Origin: Candidatus Thiodiazotropha endolucinida
GTDB lineage: Bacteria > Pseudomonadota > Gammaproteobacteria > Chromatiales > Chromatiaceae
NCBI RefSeq assembly: GCF_001715975.1
Contig: NZ_MARB01000026.1
Span: 1 to 63,326, forward strand
DNA length: 63,326 nucleotides
Direction of reading: 5' to 3'
Position numbers and translations under genes: made by a program. The notes under the pieces were generated by a model that saw nothing but the letters and a program-made list of their open reading frames with translations, had not been told where the DNA came from and searched no databases. Positions 27,694 to 37,700 of the stretch are shown one piece after another; position 1 is the first letter of the stretch; each line of letters starts with the position of its first letter.

Positions 27694-27718
27694 ACCGGCG
27701 GCCCTGCCGCCGGTTTTT
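27694..27718 (+). terminator. Rho-independent terminator after the phasin gene
   Basis: ACCGGCGGC, loop CCT, GCCGCCGGT, then TTTTT: a 9-bp GC-rich stem 31 bp after the phasin stop. It separates phaP from phaB. Confidence 0.9.
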
Positions 27719-27911
27719 CATTAACCTGAATCTGTAGCTTGATCGGTGATGAAGCATGCAGGCACCTGATTCGACTACAGGGATAATGTTGCAGGAAGAA
27801 CGGCTTAATCAGATTGAATTGGGATTTTTTTGCCAGAGCGGTCAATTAGTTGAATAACGCTAACTGGTCACTCTAGAGATTTAGGCTACCAGACATTGAG
27901 GAAGTATAAGA

Positions 27912-28661
27912 ATGAGCTGTAAAGATAAACTCGCTGTAGTCACTGGTGGTATGGGCGGTATCGGTACCGCAATCTGTTTACGTCTCGCCCGGGAAGGGGC
28001 AAAAGTCGTCGCCACCTGCCATCCATCGGAAGTGGACCAGGTGGATAGCTGGGTAGAGAAACAGAAGGATCAGGGTGCGGAAGTTGATGTTATTGCTGGA
28101 GATGTTTCCACCTCTGAGGGTGGGTCCGCTTTGATGAGTGAGATTGTCGAAAAATACGGTTCGGTGGATATCCTGGTCAACTGTGCCGGTATCACCCGGG
28201 ATTCGACCATGAAAAAGATGACCTCTGAGCAGTGGGATGCAGTCATCGATACCAATTTGAGCAGTGCCTTCTATGTTACCAGTCCAGTCTGGAACGGCAT
28301 GATCGAACGTGGATTCGGCCGGGTCATCAATATCTCTTCTGTGAACGGTCAGAGGGGACAATTCGGTCAAGCCAACTACTCTGCAGCCAAGGCGGGTATG
28401 CATGGTTTTACCATGGCACTGGCCTACGAAGGTGCAGCAAAGGGTGTGACGATCAATACAATTTCACCCGGCTATATCGAAACCGCGATGACCGCAGCAA
28501 TGCGGGATGACGTTCGCGACGCCATAATCAGTGGTATACCCATGCGGCGCATGGGGCAGCCAGAGGAGATCGCCCATGCCGTGGCCTTCCTCGCAGACGA
28601 CTCGAGTACCTATATCACCGGCGCCAATCTGCCTGTCAATGGCGGCCTGTTTATCCATTAA
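27912..28661 (+). CDS. phaB: Acetoacetyl-CoA reductase
   Basis: NADPH-dependent short-chain dehydrogenase (249 aa) reducing acetoacetyl-CoA to (R)-3-hydroxybutyryl-CoA for PhaEC. It has the nucleotide-binding TGGMGGIGTAICLRLAREGAKV, NCAGITRDSTM, catalytic Ser in NISSVNGQRGQFGQ and YxxxK in NYSAAKAGMHGF; ISPGYIETAM and the C-terminal GANLPVNGGLFIH are typical of PhaB. GAGGAAG lies 7 nt before the ATG. Confidence 0.95.
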   Translation: MSCKDKLAVVTGGMGGIGTAICLRLAREGAKVVATCHPSEVDQVDSWVEKQKDQGAEVDVIAGDVSTSEGGSALMSEIVEKYGSVDILVNCAGITRDSTMKKMTSEQWDAVIDTNLSSAFYVTSPVWNGMIERGFGRVINISSVNGQRGQFGQANYSAAKAGMHGFTMALAYEGAAKGVTINTISPGYIETAMTAAMRDDVRDAIISGIPMRRMGQPEEIAHAVAFLADDSSTYITGANLPVNGGLFIH

Positions 28662-28694
28662 TCATATCACTTCTCCCTCAAGTGATCTTTCCTA

Positions 28695-28723
28695 CCCGGC
28701 ATCCCCTGCCGGGTTTTTTTTTT
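28695..28723 (+). terminator. Rho-independent terminator after phaB
   Basis: CCCGGCA, loop TCCCC, TGCCGGG, followed by ten T residues, 33 bp after the phaB stop. It closes the PHA locus. Confidence 0.93.
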
Positions 28724-28864
28724 AAAAGCAGGTAACAATTCATCCGACAGTTTGAATCGGAAGCGGTAACCAGCCGGAATATTGAAGAAATCAGGTGGAA
28801 GGATTGGTCTCGTCTGAATCGTCAGCCGTTTTTGACGCTCAGCAGTAACGACCGGCACACCAAG

Positions 28865-29027
28865 TTACTCGCCATGCCATGAGGGAAGTCCGGTTTCAAG
28901 TGATCGGATGACATCAAGGTCGGCCAAAGCGTGCTCAAAACCTGATATCGTAGGGATCACTATCAAATGGATCAGGCCATGCAGGATCTTCAGGCCATGT
29001 ATTCAGCTGTTCTCGTAGTTTCAACAT
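28865..29027 (-). pseudogene. Possible frameshifted small gene
   Basis: An ATG at 29027, preceded by GGAG, opens a 30-codon frame (MLKLREQLNTWPEDPAWPDP and on to YDIRF) that ends in TGA. One base over, the frame continues with FEHALADLDVIRSLETGLP to a TAA at 28865. Both parts look coding, acidic and proline-rich, and together need one 1-nt frameshift. I do not recognise the family. It could be a decayed gene, a sequencing error, or two accidental frames. The remainder of 28724-29331 shows nothing I can support. Confidence 0.35.
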
Positions 29028-29331
29028 GCCGCTGCTCCGCGATTAACCTCTTACTAAAATACATGCAATATAATTGCCAAAACAGTAATCCTTTGATTTA
29101 TTGCCTGCTTATACGAGATTGCTGAAGATTTTCTAACTGCTTTGTAAAGAAAATCGACGGTGACGCCATTAAAAAAATCGCAGATTCGTTAATATTCAAC
29201 AAAATTTCGCTATCTTATTGATTGAAATGCAATCCGATTTTGATCAGGTCTGTCAAACTAACCGACACCTTATGTGAACTACAAAATGTCGGATTTCTGG
29301 AATAAAACGAGTGAAGGATCGGTGAGTGACA

Positions 29332-29532
29332 ATGCAAAAGTTCCTGTTTGGATTGGCGATAACCGCACTCTTGTTAGGTCTGCTTTGGCCATGGATCGAT
29401 AAAATCCCTTTTGGACGATTACCGGGTGATATTGTGGTGGAGCGGGAAAACTTTCGTTTCTACCTCCCCTTAACCAGCATGCTGCTGGTAAGCGCACTGA
29501 TCACTCTTATTTTATGGCTGATTCGCCGCTAG
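29332..29532 (+). CDS. DUF2905 family small membrane protein
   Basis: 66 residues with two hydrophobic helices separated by a conserved loop containing PFGRLPGDIVVERENFRFY, the DUF2905 signature. Predicted inner-membrane hairpin protein; no function is known. The ATG at 29332 follows GGTGA at 6 nt, and its N-terminus (MQKFLFGLAI) fits the family; a GTG two codons earlier is also possible. Confidence 0.87.
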   Translation: MQKFLFGLAITALLLGLLWPWIDKIPFGRLPGDIVVERENFRFYLPLTSMLLVSALITLILWLIRR

Positions 29533-29550
29533 GGATTTTCACACCCTATT

Positions 29551-29568
29551 GCCTGTCAACACTAAAAT
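29551..29568 (+). repeat. Short terminal-repeat-like fragment
   Basis: GCCTGTCAACACTAA matches the MITE terminal repeat (GCCTGTTAACACTAA) at 14 of 15 positions, in the gap between the DUF2905 gene and the next stop codon. No other element part is visible, so it is either a decayed end or chance. Confidence 0.35.
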
Positions 29569-29574
29569 CTCTGA

Positions 29575-30273
29575 TTATTCACAGGCACTGAAGTAGTCAG
29601 AGTCATCGACCAGTGCATCACGACATTGCGCGCTTGCATAGGTGAATCCGCCTGGAACACTGTGCATGTCCTGCTGTTCCATTGAGATCAACTGGCTCGC
29701 TGCATTGCAAGCCTCTCTTGATGCGCATTGATTATCACTGCCACATACCTTGTCATGCAGTTTTTCACAGGGTGTCTCATGCCCGGATGAACGTCTATCG
29801 CAGGCCTGAAAAAAGGTCTCATTTCCCAATGCTTCAAGGCATTGTGTAGAGCTTTCAAGAATAACACCTGACCAACTGCTGCTCAGCTCAGTACGCTCCA
29901 TCGCAAACAGTTGGCGTGCGGGATCGCATGCGGGACTGGAATCGCACTCATTGTGCATACCGCAAACTTTTTTCACCAACTGCATGCAGGCTGCATTCAG
30001 GCGATCTCGCTCCTGTTCCCGCTGAGCATCGATAATGACACGGTCTTTGACGACAACACCATCGCGTACAATGATTACTGCCCCGTTGTCGAGTTTGTGT
30101 ACTCCATCCCATAGTGGGGTGGTCTCTCCCCCCGCGGTGCGGGACACCTTATTGGTATCCGAATCGATGGAAATATGGCTGCCATCCTGTAGTTGACCTT
30201 GCCACGATGAGGTATCGGCAATTACCGCAAGAGGCAATATACAAAAAACTGTGATGATGTGGCGCAACTGCAT
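29575..30273 (-). CDS. Secreted cysteine-rich protein with duplicated 6-Cys module
   Basis: 232-residue protein with a signal peptide (MQLRHIITVFCILPLAVIA). The ATG at 30273 follows AAGGGTGA and is preferred to one 18 nt upstream. The mature N-terminal part (about 20-75) is beta-rich (GSHISIDSDTNKVSR, VIIVRDGVVVKDRVI). Two copies of a roughly 66-residue module follow, each with six cysteines in the same order and shared words (KVCG, AC-x2-A-x-QL-x2-ME, QC-x2-AL, F-x-AC). The Cys spacing suggests disulfides in the periplasm or outside. No family recognised. Confidence 0.7.
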   Translation of the reverse strand: MQLRHIITVFCILPLAVIADTSSWQGQLQDGSHISIDSDTNKVSRTAGGETTPLWDGVHKLDNGAVIIVRDGVVVKDRVIIDAQREQERDRLNAACMQLVKKVCGMHNECDSSPACDPARQLFAMERTELSSSWSGVILESSTQCLEALGNETFFQACDRRSSGHETPCEKLHDKVCGSDNQCASREACNAASQLISMEQQDMHSVPGGFTYASAQCRDALVDDSDYFSACE

Positions 30274-30359
30274 GCTACTCACCCTTCGCAATTCATCTAT
30301 TTCAGCATCAGAATATCATAATTTTTCCCTTAAGCTGAGTGGTTCGAACAATCCCCCCA

Positions 30360-32495
30360 TTACCCCCTTCGCCAGGCATGGTATTGCTCCACCCATGACA
30401 AAAGCTTTTCCGGCTTATGGGCACGTTTCCAGGCTCCGGCGGCATATTTGTTGGCCTCGAACAGCGTCGGGTAGATATGAATCGTGCCGAGTATCTTGTT
30501 CAAGCCAAAGCCGTGTTTCATGGCTGCTGTGAATTCTCCGATCAGTTCACCTGCATTCTCGCCCACGATAGTTGCCCCAAGCACCCGGTCCTTGCCGGGT
30601 GGCGTCAGTACCTTCACCATACCGCGGGTCTCACCTTCCGCAATCGCCCGATCCAATTCGGAAAGATCAAATTTCGTTACCTCGTACTCGATACCCTCCT
30701 GATTCGCCTCCTGCTCATTGAGCCCCACCCGTGCCACCTCCGGATCGGTAAAGGTCGCAAACGGGATCACCGAGTAGTCCACCTTAAAGCGACGAAATAT
30801 CCCAAACAGGCTGTTCACTGCCGCGTACCAAGCCTGATGGCCGGCGGTATGGGTGAACTGGTATGGACCCGCCACATCACCACAGGCATAGATAGTTGGA
30901 ATAGATGTCTGGAGGTACTCATCGGTCTCAATGGTACCGTTCGGGTTGAGTGCCACATTCAACTCCTCGAGGCCGAATCCGCCGGTATTGGGTTTCCGGC
31001 CGACGGCAACCAGCACCTGATCGAACGGCACTTTTTTCTGTGTGTCATTGTGTTCACAGATCAATAAGTTTTCACCCTCCTCTTTGACGAATTCCACCGC
31101 CTTGTGCCCAACCAGCAGGTTGATGCCCTCCTCCTTGAATTGTTGTGTCACCAGATCCGCCACATCTTCATCCTCTCGTATCATCAACCTGGGCATCATT
31201 TCGACAATGGTGACCCTGCTGCCGAACCGGGCAAAGGCCTGAGACAACTCGCATCCTATCGGACCGCCCCCCAATACCAGCAGTCTTTCGGGCAGTTCGC
31301 GCATTTTCCAAAGATTGTCCGAGGTAAGGTAATCGAATTGATCAATACCGCTTATCGGTGGCACGAAGGGGCCGGCACCAGTGGCAACGATGATATGAGG
31401 GGTTCGAATTTCTATACCGTTGACCTCCACGCTGTAGGGTGATGTGATACGCGCCTCACCCTCGATGACCTCCACACCGAGCCCCGTATAGCGTTCCACG
31501 GAGTCGTGAGGCTCAACCTCCTTGACGACTCTTTGCACCCGTTCCATGATGTTGCTGAAGTTGTACTTGACATCGATGGCATCAAAGCCCCACTCCTGAG
31601 CCCTGCGACTCTGACTCAGAATGCGCGCGCTACGGATCAGCGCCTTGGAAGGCACGCAACCTGTATTCAGGCAGTCACCCCCCATCTTGTGTTTTTCAAT
31701 CAGCGTCACCCGCGATTTCACAGCCGCGGCTATATATGCCGAGACCAGTCCCGCGGAACCGCCTCCAATCACCACCAGGTTTTGATCGAATGCCTCCGGG
31801 CGTTCCCAATCCTTCAACGCCTTGCGCTGTTTTAACAATGTGACTAACTTTTTTGCCAGTAACGGAAAGAGTCCCAGCAACACAAAGGATCCGATCAAAC
31901 CCGGTGAGAGAATTCCGGATGCCGAATCGAGAGTAGCGAGCTGTGTACCCGCATTTACATAGACCACTGTTCCAGCCAACATACCGACCTGGCTGACCCA
32001 ATAGAAAGTCCAGGTGCGAATAGGCGTCAAACCCATCAACAGATTGATCACGAAAAATGGAAAAATCGGTACCAACCTCAGGGTAAAGAGATAGAAGGCG
32101 CCATCCTTCCGCATTCCCTCATTGATCGCCTTTAAACGGTCACCATAACGATCCTGCACCGTATCCTTAAGCAGAAAACGGGCAATCAGAAAGGCAAGCG
32201 TGGCACCGATAGTGGAGGCAAATGAAACCAGTACCAAGCCCCACAACAAGCCGAAAACCGCACCTATTGCCAAAGTCATGACAGCCGCACCGGGAAGTGA
32301 CAGCGCAGTGACAGCCACATAAACGATAAAGAAAACCACTGTGGCCAGTAATGGGTTTGAATCCTTCCACGAGATGATTCCATCTCGTTGGGATTTCAGA
32401 TAGTCGAGCGTCAGGACCTTGTCCAGATCAAACAGAAAAAAGGCGAACACCAGCAGTGCCACTAAGAGCAGGACGATCAGTTTACGGGGATCCAT
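30360..32495 (-). CDS. VTT-domain / flavin disulfide oxidoreductase fusion
   Basis: 711 aa. Residues 1 to about 220 are a TVP38/TMEM64 (VTT/DedA-like) membrane domain with several helices and the motif FLIARFLLKDTVQ. Residues about 235-711 are a class-I pyridine nucleotide-disulfide oxidoreductase: FAD-binding VVIGGGSAGLVSAYIAA, redox pair in GGDCLNTGCVPSK, NAD-binding LVLGGGPIGCELSQAFARFG, second FAD motif YACGDVAG and the C-terminal dimerization domain with HIYPTLFEANKYAAGAWKR (no His-x4-Glu pair of lipoamide dehydrogenase is evident). It is closest to mercuric-reductase-like proteins. Substrate unknown; a membrane-linked thiol or quinone reductase is an inference. Confidence 0.88.
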   Translation of the reverse strand: MDPRKLIVLLLVALLVFAFFLFDLDKVLTLDYLKSQRDGIISWKDSNPLLATVVFFIVYVAVTALSLPGAAVMTLAIGAVFGLLWGLVLVSFASTIGATLAFLIARFLLKDTVQDRYGDRLKAINEGMRKDGAFYLFTLRLVPIFPFFVINLLMGLTPIRTWTFYWVSQVGMLAGTVVYVNAGTQLATLDSASGILSPGLIGSFVLLGLFPLLAKKLVTLLKQRKALKDWERPEAFDQNLVVIGGGSAGLVSAYIAAAVKSRVTLIEKHKMGGDCLNTGCVPSKALIRSARILSQSRRAQEWGFDAIDVKYNFSNIMERVQRVVKEVEPHDSVERYTGLGVEVIEGEARITSPYSVEVNGIEIRTPHIIVATGAGPFVPPISGIDQFDYLTSDNLWKMRELPERLLVLGGGPIGCELSQAFARFGSRVTIVEMMPRLMIREDEDVADLVTQQFKEEGINLLVGHKAVEFVKEEGENLLICEHNDTQKKVPFDQVLVAVGRKPNTGGFGLEELNVALNPNGTIETDEYLQTSIPTIYACGDVAGPYQFTHTAGHQAWYAAVNSLFGIFRRFKVDYSVIPFATFTDPEVARVGLNEQEANQEGIEYEVTKFDLSELDRAIAEGETRGMVKVLTPPGKDRVLGATIVGENAGELIGEFTAAMKHGFGLNKILGTIHIYPTLFEANKYAAGAWKRAHKPEKLLSWVEQYHAWRRG

Positions 32496-32888
32496 GGGCT
32501 TGTACCTTACTAAACAATATGCATTTTTTTTGATCTACGCTCTATCCTAGCAGATGGATTCAAAAGGGTTTGTATAGGATTTCAACAAATCTACAGCGAG
32601 TGACTACGAAAAATCGCGTATCCCAAAGTGGAGGGCAGACCAGCCTCAAATGCGGTGGGAAAGTGATTTGGTCGAAATCCGAAACTTACAATGCCGGGAA
32701 ATGGATAGATGGATCAAGGAAGTTCTGAGCAAATCTGATCGAGTCAGAATGTGAACGGATATTCCTTGATCAAGGCGTCAATTGCATATCAAAGTCGGCC
32801 AATTACCAAGACTGATAAAAATAGAGGTGGCTTTTATTCAGCTGCAAGGCAACCGTCCATGGCTTATTCAGAGCTTCTTTGATTATTA
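32496..32888. other. Intergenic region without recognised gene
   Basis: About 390 bp between lapE and the oxidoreductase fusion. No supported reading frame or RNA. One 10-bp perfect inverted repeat is visible (GATCAAGGAA at 32712-32721 and TTCCTTGATC at 32762-32771, 40 bp apart) with no T-run. The left part should hold the promoter of the oxidoreductase gene. Confidence 0.5.
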
Positions 32889-34334
32889 TTATTGTAGTGA
32901 AACCGGTTGTTCCAGGACCGACTTCAATGGAGCCACTTCATCCGAAACAGTGCTTTTATTGGCCACATCGCTATAGGCCTGGTGTAGCTTTTCACCATCT
33001 TCTACGGTCTCAGGTAGAGTTATGTCGAGATGTGCCTTCAACTTATTGATAGCTACAATCAGGCGATATTGGGAGAATATGTGATCGTACCAGGTCTTGG
33101 CTTTTTCTCTCTTTGCCTCATACAACTCATTCTCAGAGTCCAGTAAATCGAGCAATGAGCGCTTACCGAGGTTAAACTGCCTGGCATAGGCATCACGGGT
33201 CTTTTCACTGGCAAGTACATGTTCCTGTTGAAACACCAGTTGCTTTTGAGTGACATCATAGGCCGACCACGACAACCTGACGCTTTCCACAACCTGGCGA
33301 TAGGTGTTGTTGCGAATCTCTTTGGCTTCGTTGACCAAATGGGCATTTTGCCTGTTACGTGCCCGATCCTTACCACCGGCAAACAAATTGTAACGCATCC
33401 GAGGCATTGCCGTGAGATCGTCATCACGCCCTTCCACGCCATCCAGATCATCACCGTATCTTGCCCCGAGTTCAAGATCCAGGCGCGGATAGTGAGCACT
33501 TTTGGATGCCTTGTATTGAGCCACAGCAGCAGTAACATCAGCGTTCGCTGATTTCAATGTCGGATGATTTTCAAGTGCAAGCTGTATGGCAGCATCCTGA
33601 GTTTGCGGCAGAATCTCATTCACCGCATCTATGGGTTCGAGCGCTTTCGGCAACAACCCTACCACACGTAGAAAGTTTGTTTCTGCGTCTTTGAGATTCA
33701 CTTCGTCAGATAGCATATTTGCCGAGGCAGAAGCACGTCGACCCGTAATCTGTGCCAGGTCTGAAGTTCTGCCAACACCGGAATTGCTTCTCAGTTCCAC
33801 CTGATCGTAGATTCTTGCATGGGCCTGTAGATTTTCCGATGAAAGCGCCATCAGATCCCGATGCAGAAGGACTTGTATATAGGTATCCACAGCTTTAAGT
33901 CCAAGTTTTTCACTGGCGCTCTCAAGCACTCTTCGCTGTGCTTCAACCCTGGCATTCTGACGATCCACCTCACTTTGAGTGGCAAATCCGTCAAACAACA
34001 TTTGATTCAGCGTCAAACTGGCTTCTTTACGAGTCAGAGAGCGATAGTCATCACCGCTGGCCCGGGTCGTATTATTGTCAGTCCGCTCATACCCCGCTGC
34101 TGCATTCAAGTCGATAGACGGCATATAGCCAGATTTTGCCTGATCCAACTCTTCTAGACGGGATAGATGCTGGTTGGATTCCACCAGCACCTCAGGATTG
34201 GTTATGATTGCATGCTCCACCGCTGTACGCAGATCCAAAGCATATGCAGGACTAAAAAGAATAAAAAACAGGGCTGTGATACCAGACTTCACGAACAAGT
34301 TACCAACCATATGTACGTCAATATTTAAAATCAT
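32889..34334 (-). CDS. lapE: TolC-family outer-membrane channel of the adhesin exporter (LapE-like)
   Basis: 481-residue outer-membrane efflux protein with a signal peptide (ITALFFILFSPAYA) and two TolC repeats. LDLRTAVEHAIITNPEVLVESNQ, YERTDNNTTRASG, LRSNSGVGRTSDLAQITGR and YARQFNLGKRSLLDLLDSENEL are typical of the AggA/LapE branch. It sits downstream of lapA on the same strand, behind a terminator, so it probably has separate or read-through expression. Role in LapA export is inferred from family and neighbours. Confidence 0.9.
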   Translation of the reverse strand: MILNIDVHMVGNLFVKSGITALFFILFSPAYALDLRTAVEHAIITNPEVLVESNQHLSRLEELDQAKSGYMPSIDLNAAAGYERTDNNTTRASGDDYRSLTRKEASLTLNQMLFDGFATQSEVDRQNARVEAQRRVLESASEKLGLKAVDTYIQVLLHRDLMALSSENLQAHARIYDQVELRSNSGVGRTSDLAQITGRRASASANMLSDEVNLKDAETNFLRVVGLLPKALEPIDAVNEILPQTQDAAIQLALENHPTLKSANADVTAAVAQYKASKSAHYPRLDLELGARYGDDLDGVEGRDDDLTAMPRMRYNLFAGGKDRARNRQNAHLVNEAKEIRNNTYRQVVESVRLSWSAYDVTQKQLVFQQEHVLASEKTRDAYARQFNLGKRSLLDLLDSENELYEAKREKAKTWYDHIFSQYRLIVAINKLKAHLDITLPETVEDGEKLHQAYSDVANKSTVSDEVAPLKSVLEQPVSLQ

Positions 34335-34646
34335 TTTTCAATTTTTGTGAACCAGTTAGCATTCAATATCGGCATATTAGCAGCTAACTTAAACGCTAGA
34401 TTAAAGGTATTTCCATTGCGTGAAGCATAGTGGCGGCTGCGCTATCTTCCATCTTCAACAATCAATCCCTTTCGACTGTCAAATACCAAACCTTGTTTGC
34501 GCAAATCAGCATAACATGAAACATTTTTTATTTAAATACAATTAGTTACAATAATTTTGCAATCTACATACACGAATACCAATGATCAAGCTGTATGCTG
34601 TAAAACTATGTGAATTTTTATTTACACACCCTGCTACCCTCACAGC

Positions 34647-34672
34647 AAAAAAAGGGCCCGCATGGGGCCCTT
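34647..34672 (-). terminator. Rho-independent terminator of lapA
   Basis: On the - strand AAGGGCCC and GGGCCCTT form an 8-bp stem with a short loop, followed by seven T residues, 32 bp after the lapA stop. The remaining 34335-34646 is AT-rich and shows no gene; it should contain the lapE promoter. Confidence 0.88.
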
Positions 34673-34703
34673 AACTGTATAAATTCGATTCAGCTGTGAC
34701 GGG

Positions 34704-37700
34704 TTAAAGAATCGTCACATTCACCTGGTCTTCTATCAACAGGGTCACGCTATCATCCGTATTGAGATATTCGATAAAGGTATGACCATTTTGGGTGACT
34801 GAATTACCCGATTCATGCCAATCGTTCGTCAGTTCCACACTGTCAGAGGTGTCACCCAGAACCTCCAGCAAATTATCATTGTCAGTCATAGTCAACACAT
34901 CAGTGACACTCAGATTCAAGATGTCGTGATTGCCTACTGTGAGATCTATCCTCTCAATGTTTCTGATATTGGATATGCTACTGAAGTCAAGGTCATCGTT
35001 ATCAGGTGCAATGAGTGTGTCGAAACCGGCATTCCCGGTGATTAGACTATCAGCAGAATCGAAGATCAGCGTATCATTTCCGCCGCCGCCGCGTAATTGG
35101 TCACTCCCTGACCCACCATCAAGAACATCATCGCCGCCACGACCTCGCAAGGTATCATTCCCTTCATATCCAGATAGATACTCATCTGCAGCAGTACCTC
35201 TCAAGATATCAGCAAGAGCCGATCCATCGATACTCTGGTAACCGCCGATTGTTATGGTCAGTGTCGCACTGGAAATATCACCATCCTCATCCGTAATCGA
35301 ATAGCTGAAAGTATCAGTAATCGTATCCCCGGGGGCCAAATCATCTTTGGTATCACGGTTCAATTGGAAGGAGTAGGCGCCGCTGGAATCAACTGTCAGA
35401 TTGCCATATGGGCTTGTTGTATCACCCCAGATCACATTGGATACGGATCCATCACCACCTGTTATGTTTGACACGCTCCCCGTAACCACGGGAAGAGTAT
35501 CAGTGGAAACGATACTCCCCATGATCTCAAACGGATTCACCGCCTGTTCGTCTGTTCGAATGGTGGATACGATCTGACCATTGGCATCCATGAATCCATC
35601 CACTCTGACCTCATACTCCTGACCGCCAATGGAAAACGTCACCGCTTGAGCGGGCAACGTTATGATATCTCTTGGATCAGCACCGTTATTTGGTGTCTCA
35701 TTATGATCCATCAAGACATCGAACTGTACTGTGGTTGGGATATCATTGACCACCACATCCATTTCAATGGTAAGAGTGACCTGATCCAGTGTGGATGAGT
35801 TGCTATATATAGGCCAGTTATTGTGCGAAAAATCCGCTAGCTTGAACGATTCCCCAATCAGCACACTTTCGCCACCCCCAGTAAATACTGGGTTGTCTAC
35901 CAAACTATATCCTGATTGAGATCCACCACTTGGGACACTGCCCCATAACAGATTATCAATAAATCCGTCTGTATCCGTATCTTGCTGGGTCACATCTCCC
36001 GTGCCATTGATGAACACAGGATTGGTCCAACCAGCGGCGAGATTTTGTATTCCCAGTGAGTCAACTCCGATATATATATTGGCGGAAATATTACCTGCTT
36101 TTGGAGCATCATCTTCAAGCTGAATAGTAAGCGGTGCAGACACACTATCCGTACCATCATCTACAGTAACATCCACATCGAAAGAAATAACATCTTCCTG
36201 GCCGACAACCGGGTGATCCACCCTATCCGATAATGTAACAGTATAATTTCCAGCCTGATCTATGGATATGCGTAGAACTTCTGAACCTCCCGCAGAACCT
36301 ATGAGCAAATCAGTCCCATCACCCGTCCAGGTTATGGGCTGACCATAAGATGTCATAGCGACTCCAGGCTCTGTCAATGACACGGTCAAGGTATCTCCTT
36401 CAGGATCACTTACAGACATACTACCGCTGTCAGTTACACTATCAGTTGTATCAGTTGGTGTGCCTGTGTTATCAGGCATTCCGTTAACCAAACCCTCTTC
36501 AGAAACCGCAGCTGTTGTAGGAGTTATTTCAGGTAGATCATTAACCTCTTTAACAGTGACCGTCACCGTGGCAGTATCAGTGCCACCGTTACCATCGTCG
36601 ATGGTATAGGTGAAGGTGTCGGTGCCGTTGAAGTCTGGGTCCGGCGTGTATACTGGGTTACCTGATACCGGGTCGATTGCAACCGAGCCATTGGCACCTT
36701 GAGTGACCGCTGTCACGGTCAGCGTATCGCCATCCGGATCGCTGTCGTTCGGTAAAACATCGACAGTGACAGAAACATCCTCATCCGTATCAATAGCGTC
36801 ATCCACAGCCACAGGGGCATCATTGACTGCACCCACGGTCACAGTGACGGTCGCGGTATCGGTGCCACCATTGCCATCGTCGATGGTGTAGGTGAAGGTA
36901 TCGGTCCCATTGAAGTCTGGGTCAGGTGTGTAAACAGGGTTACCTGAAACAGGATCGATGGCAACCGAGCCATTGGTACCTTGAGTGACCGCAGTCACGG
37001 TCAGTGTATCGCCATCTGGATCACTGTCGTTCGGCAACACGTCAACGGTGACCGGGGTATCTTCGTTAGTGCCTACCGCATCATCAGTGGCGATCGGTGC
37101 ATCATTCACCGCACCCACAGTGACTGTCACGGTCGCGGTATCGGTACCGCCATTACCGTCATCGATGGTATAGGTGAAGGTGTCGGTACCATTGAAATCT
37201 GCATCCGGCGTATAGATCGGATTACCACTGACTGGATCAATCATCACCATGCCATTGGTTCCCTGAGTCACAGCGGTGACTGTCAGCACATCACCGTCTG
37301 GATCACTGTCGTTCGGCAACACATCCACTGTAACAGGCGTATCTTCGTTAGTGCCGACTGCATCGTCGGTGGCAATCGGTGCATCGTTCACCGCACCCAC
37401 AGTGACCGTCACCGTGGCGGTATCGGTCCCACCATTCCCGTCGTCGATGGTATAGGTGAAGGTATCGGTGCCATTGAAATCCGCATTCGGAGTATAGACT
37501 GGGTTGCCTGAAACAGGATCGATGGATACTGATCCATTTGTACCCTGAGTCACAGCAGTGATCGTCAGAGCATCACCATCCGGGTCGCTGTCATTGGGCA
37601 GTACATTGACTGTGACTGGAACATCCTCATCCGTTCCGATGCTGTCATCCACAGCCACAGGGGCGTCATTCACCGCACCCACAGTGACCGTCACGGTCGC

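Noticed and set aside
28937-28945. TGA in the small broken frame as a selenocysteine codon
   Set aside because: Reading through gives only six further codons before another stop, and no SECIS-like stem-loop is evident.
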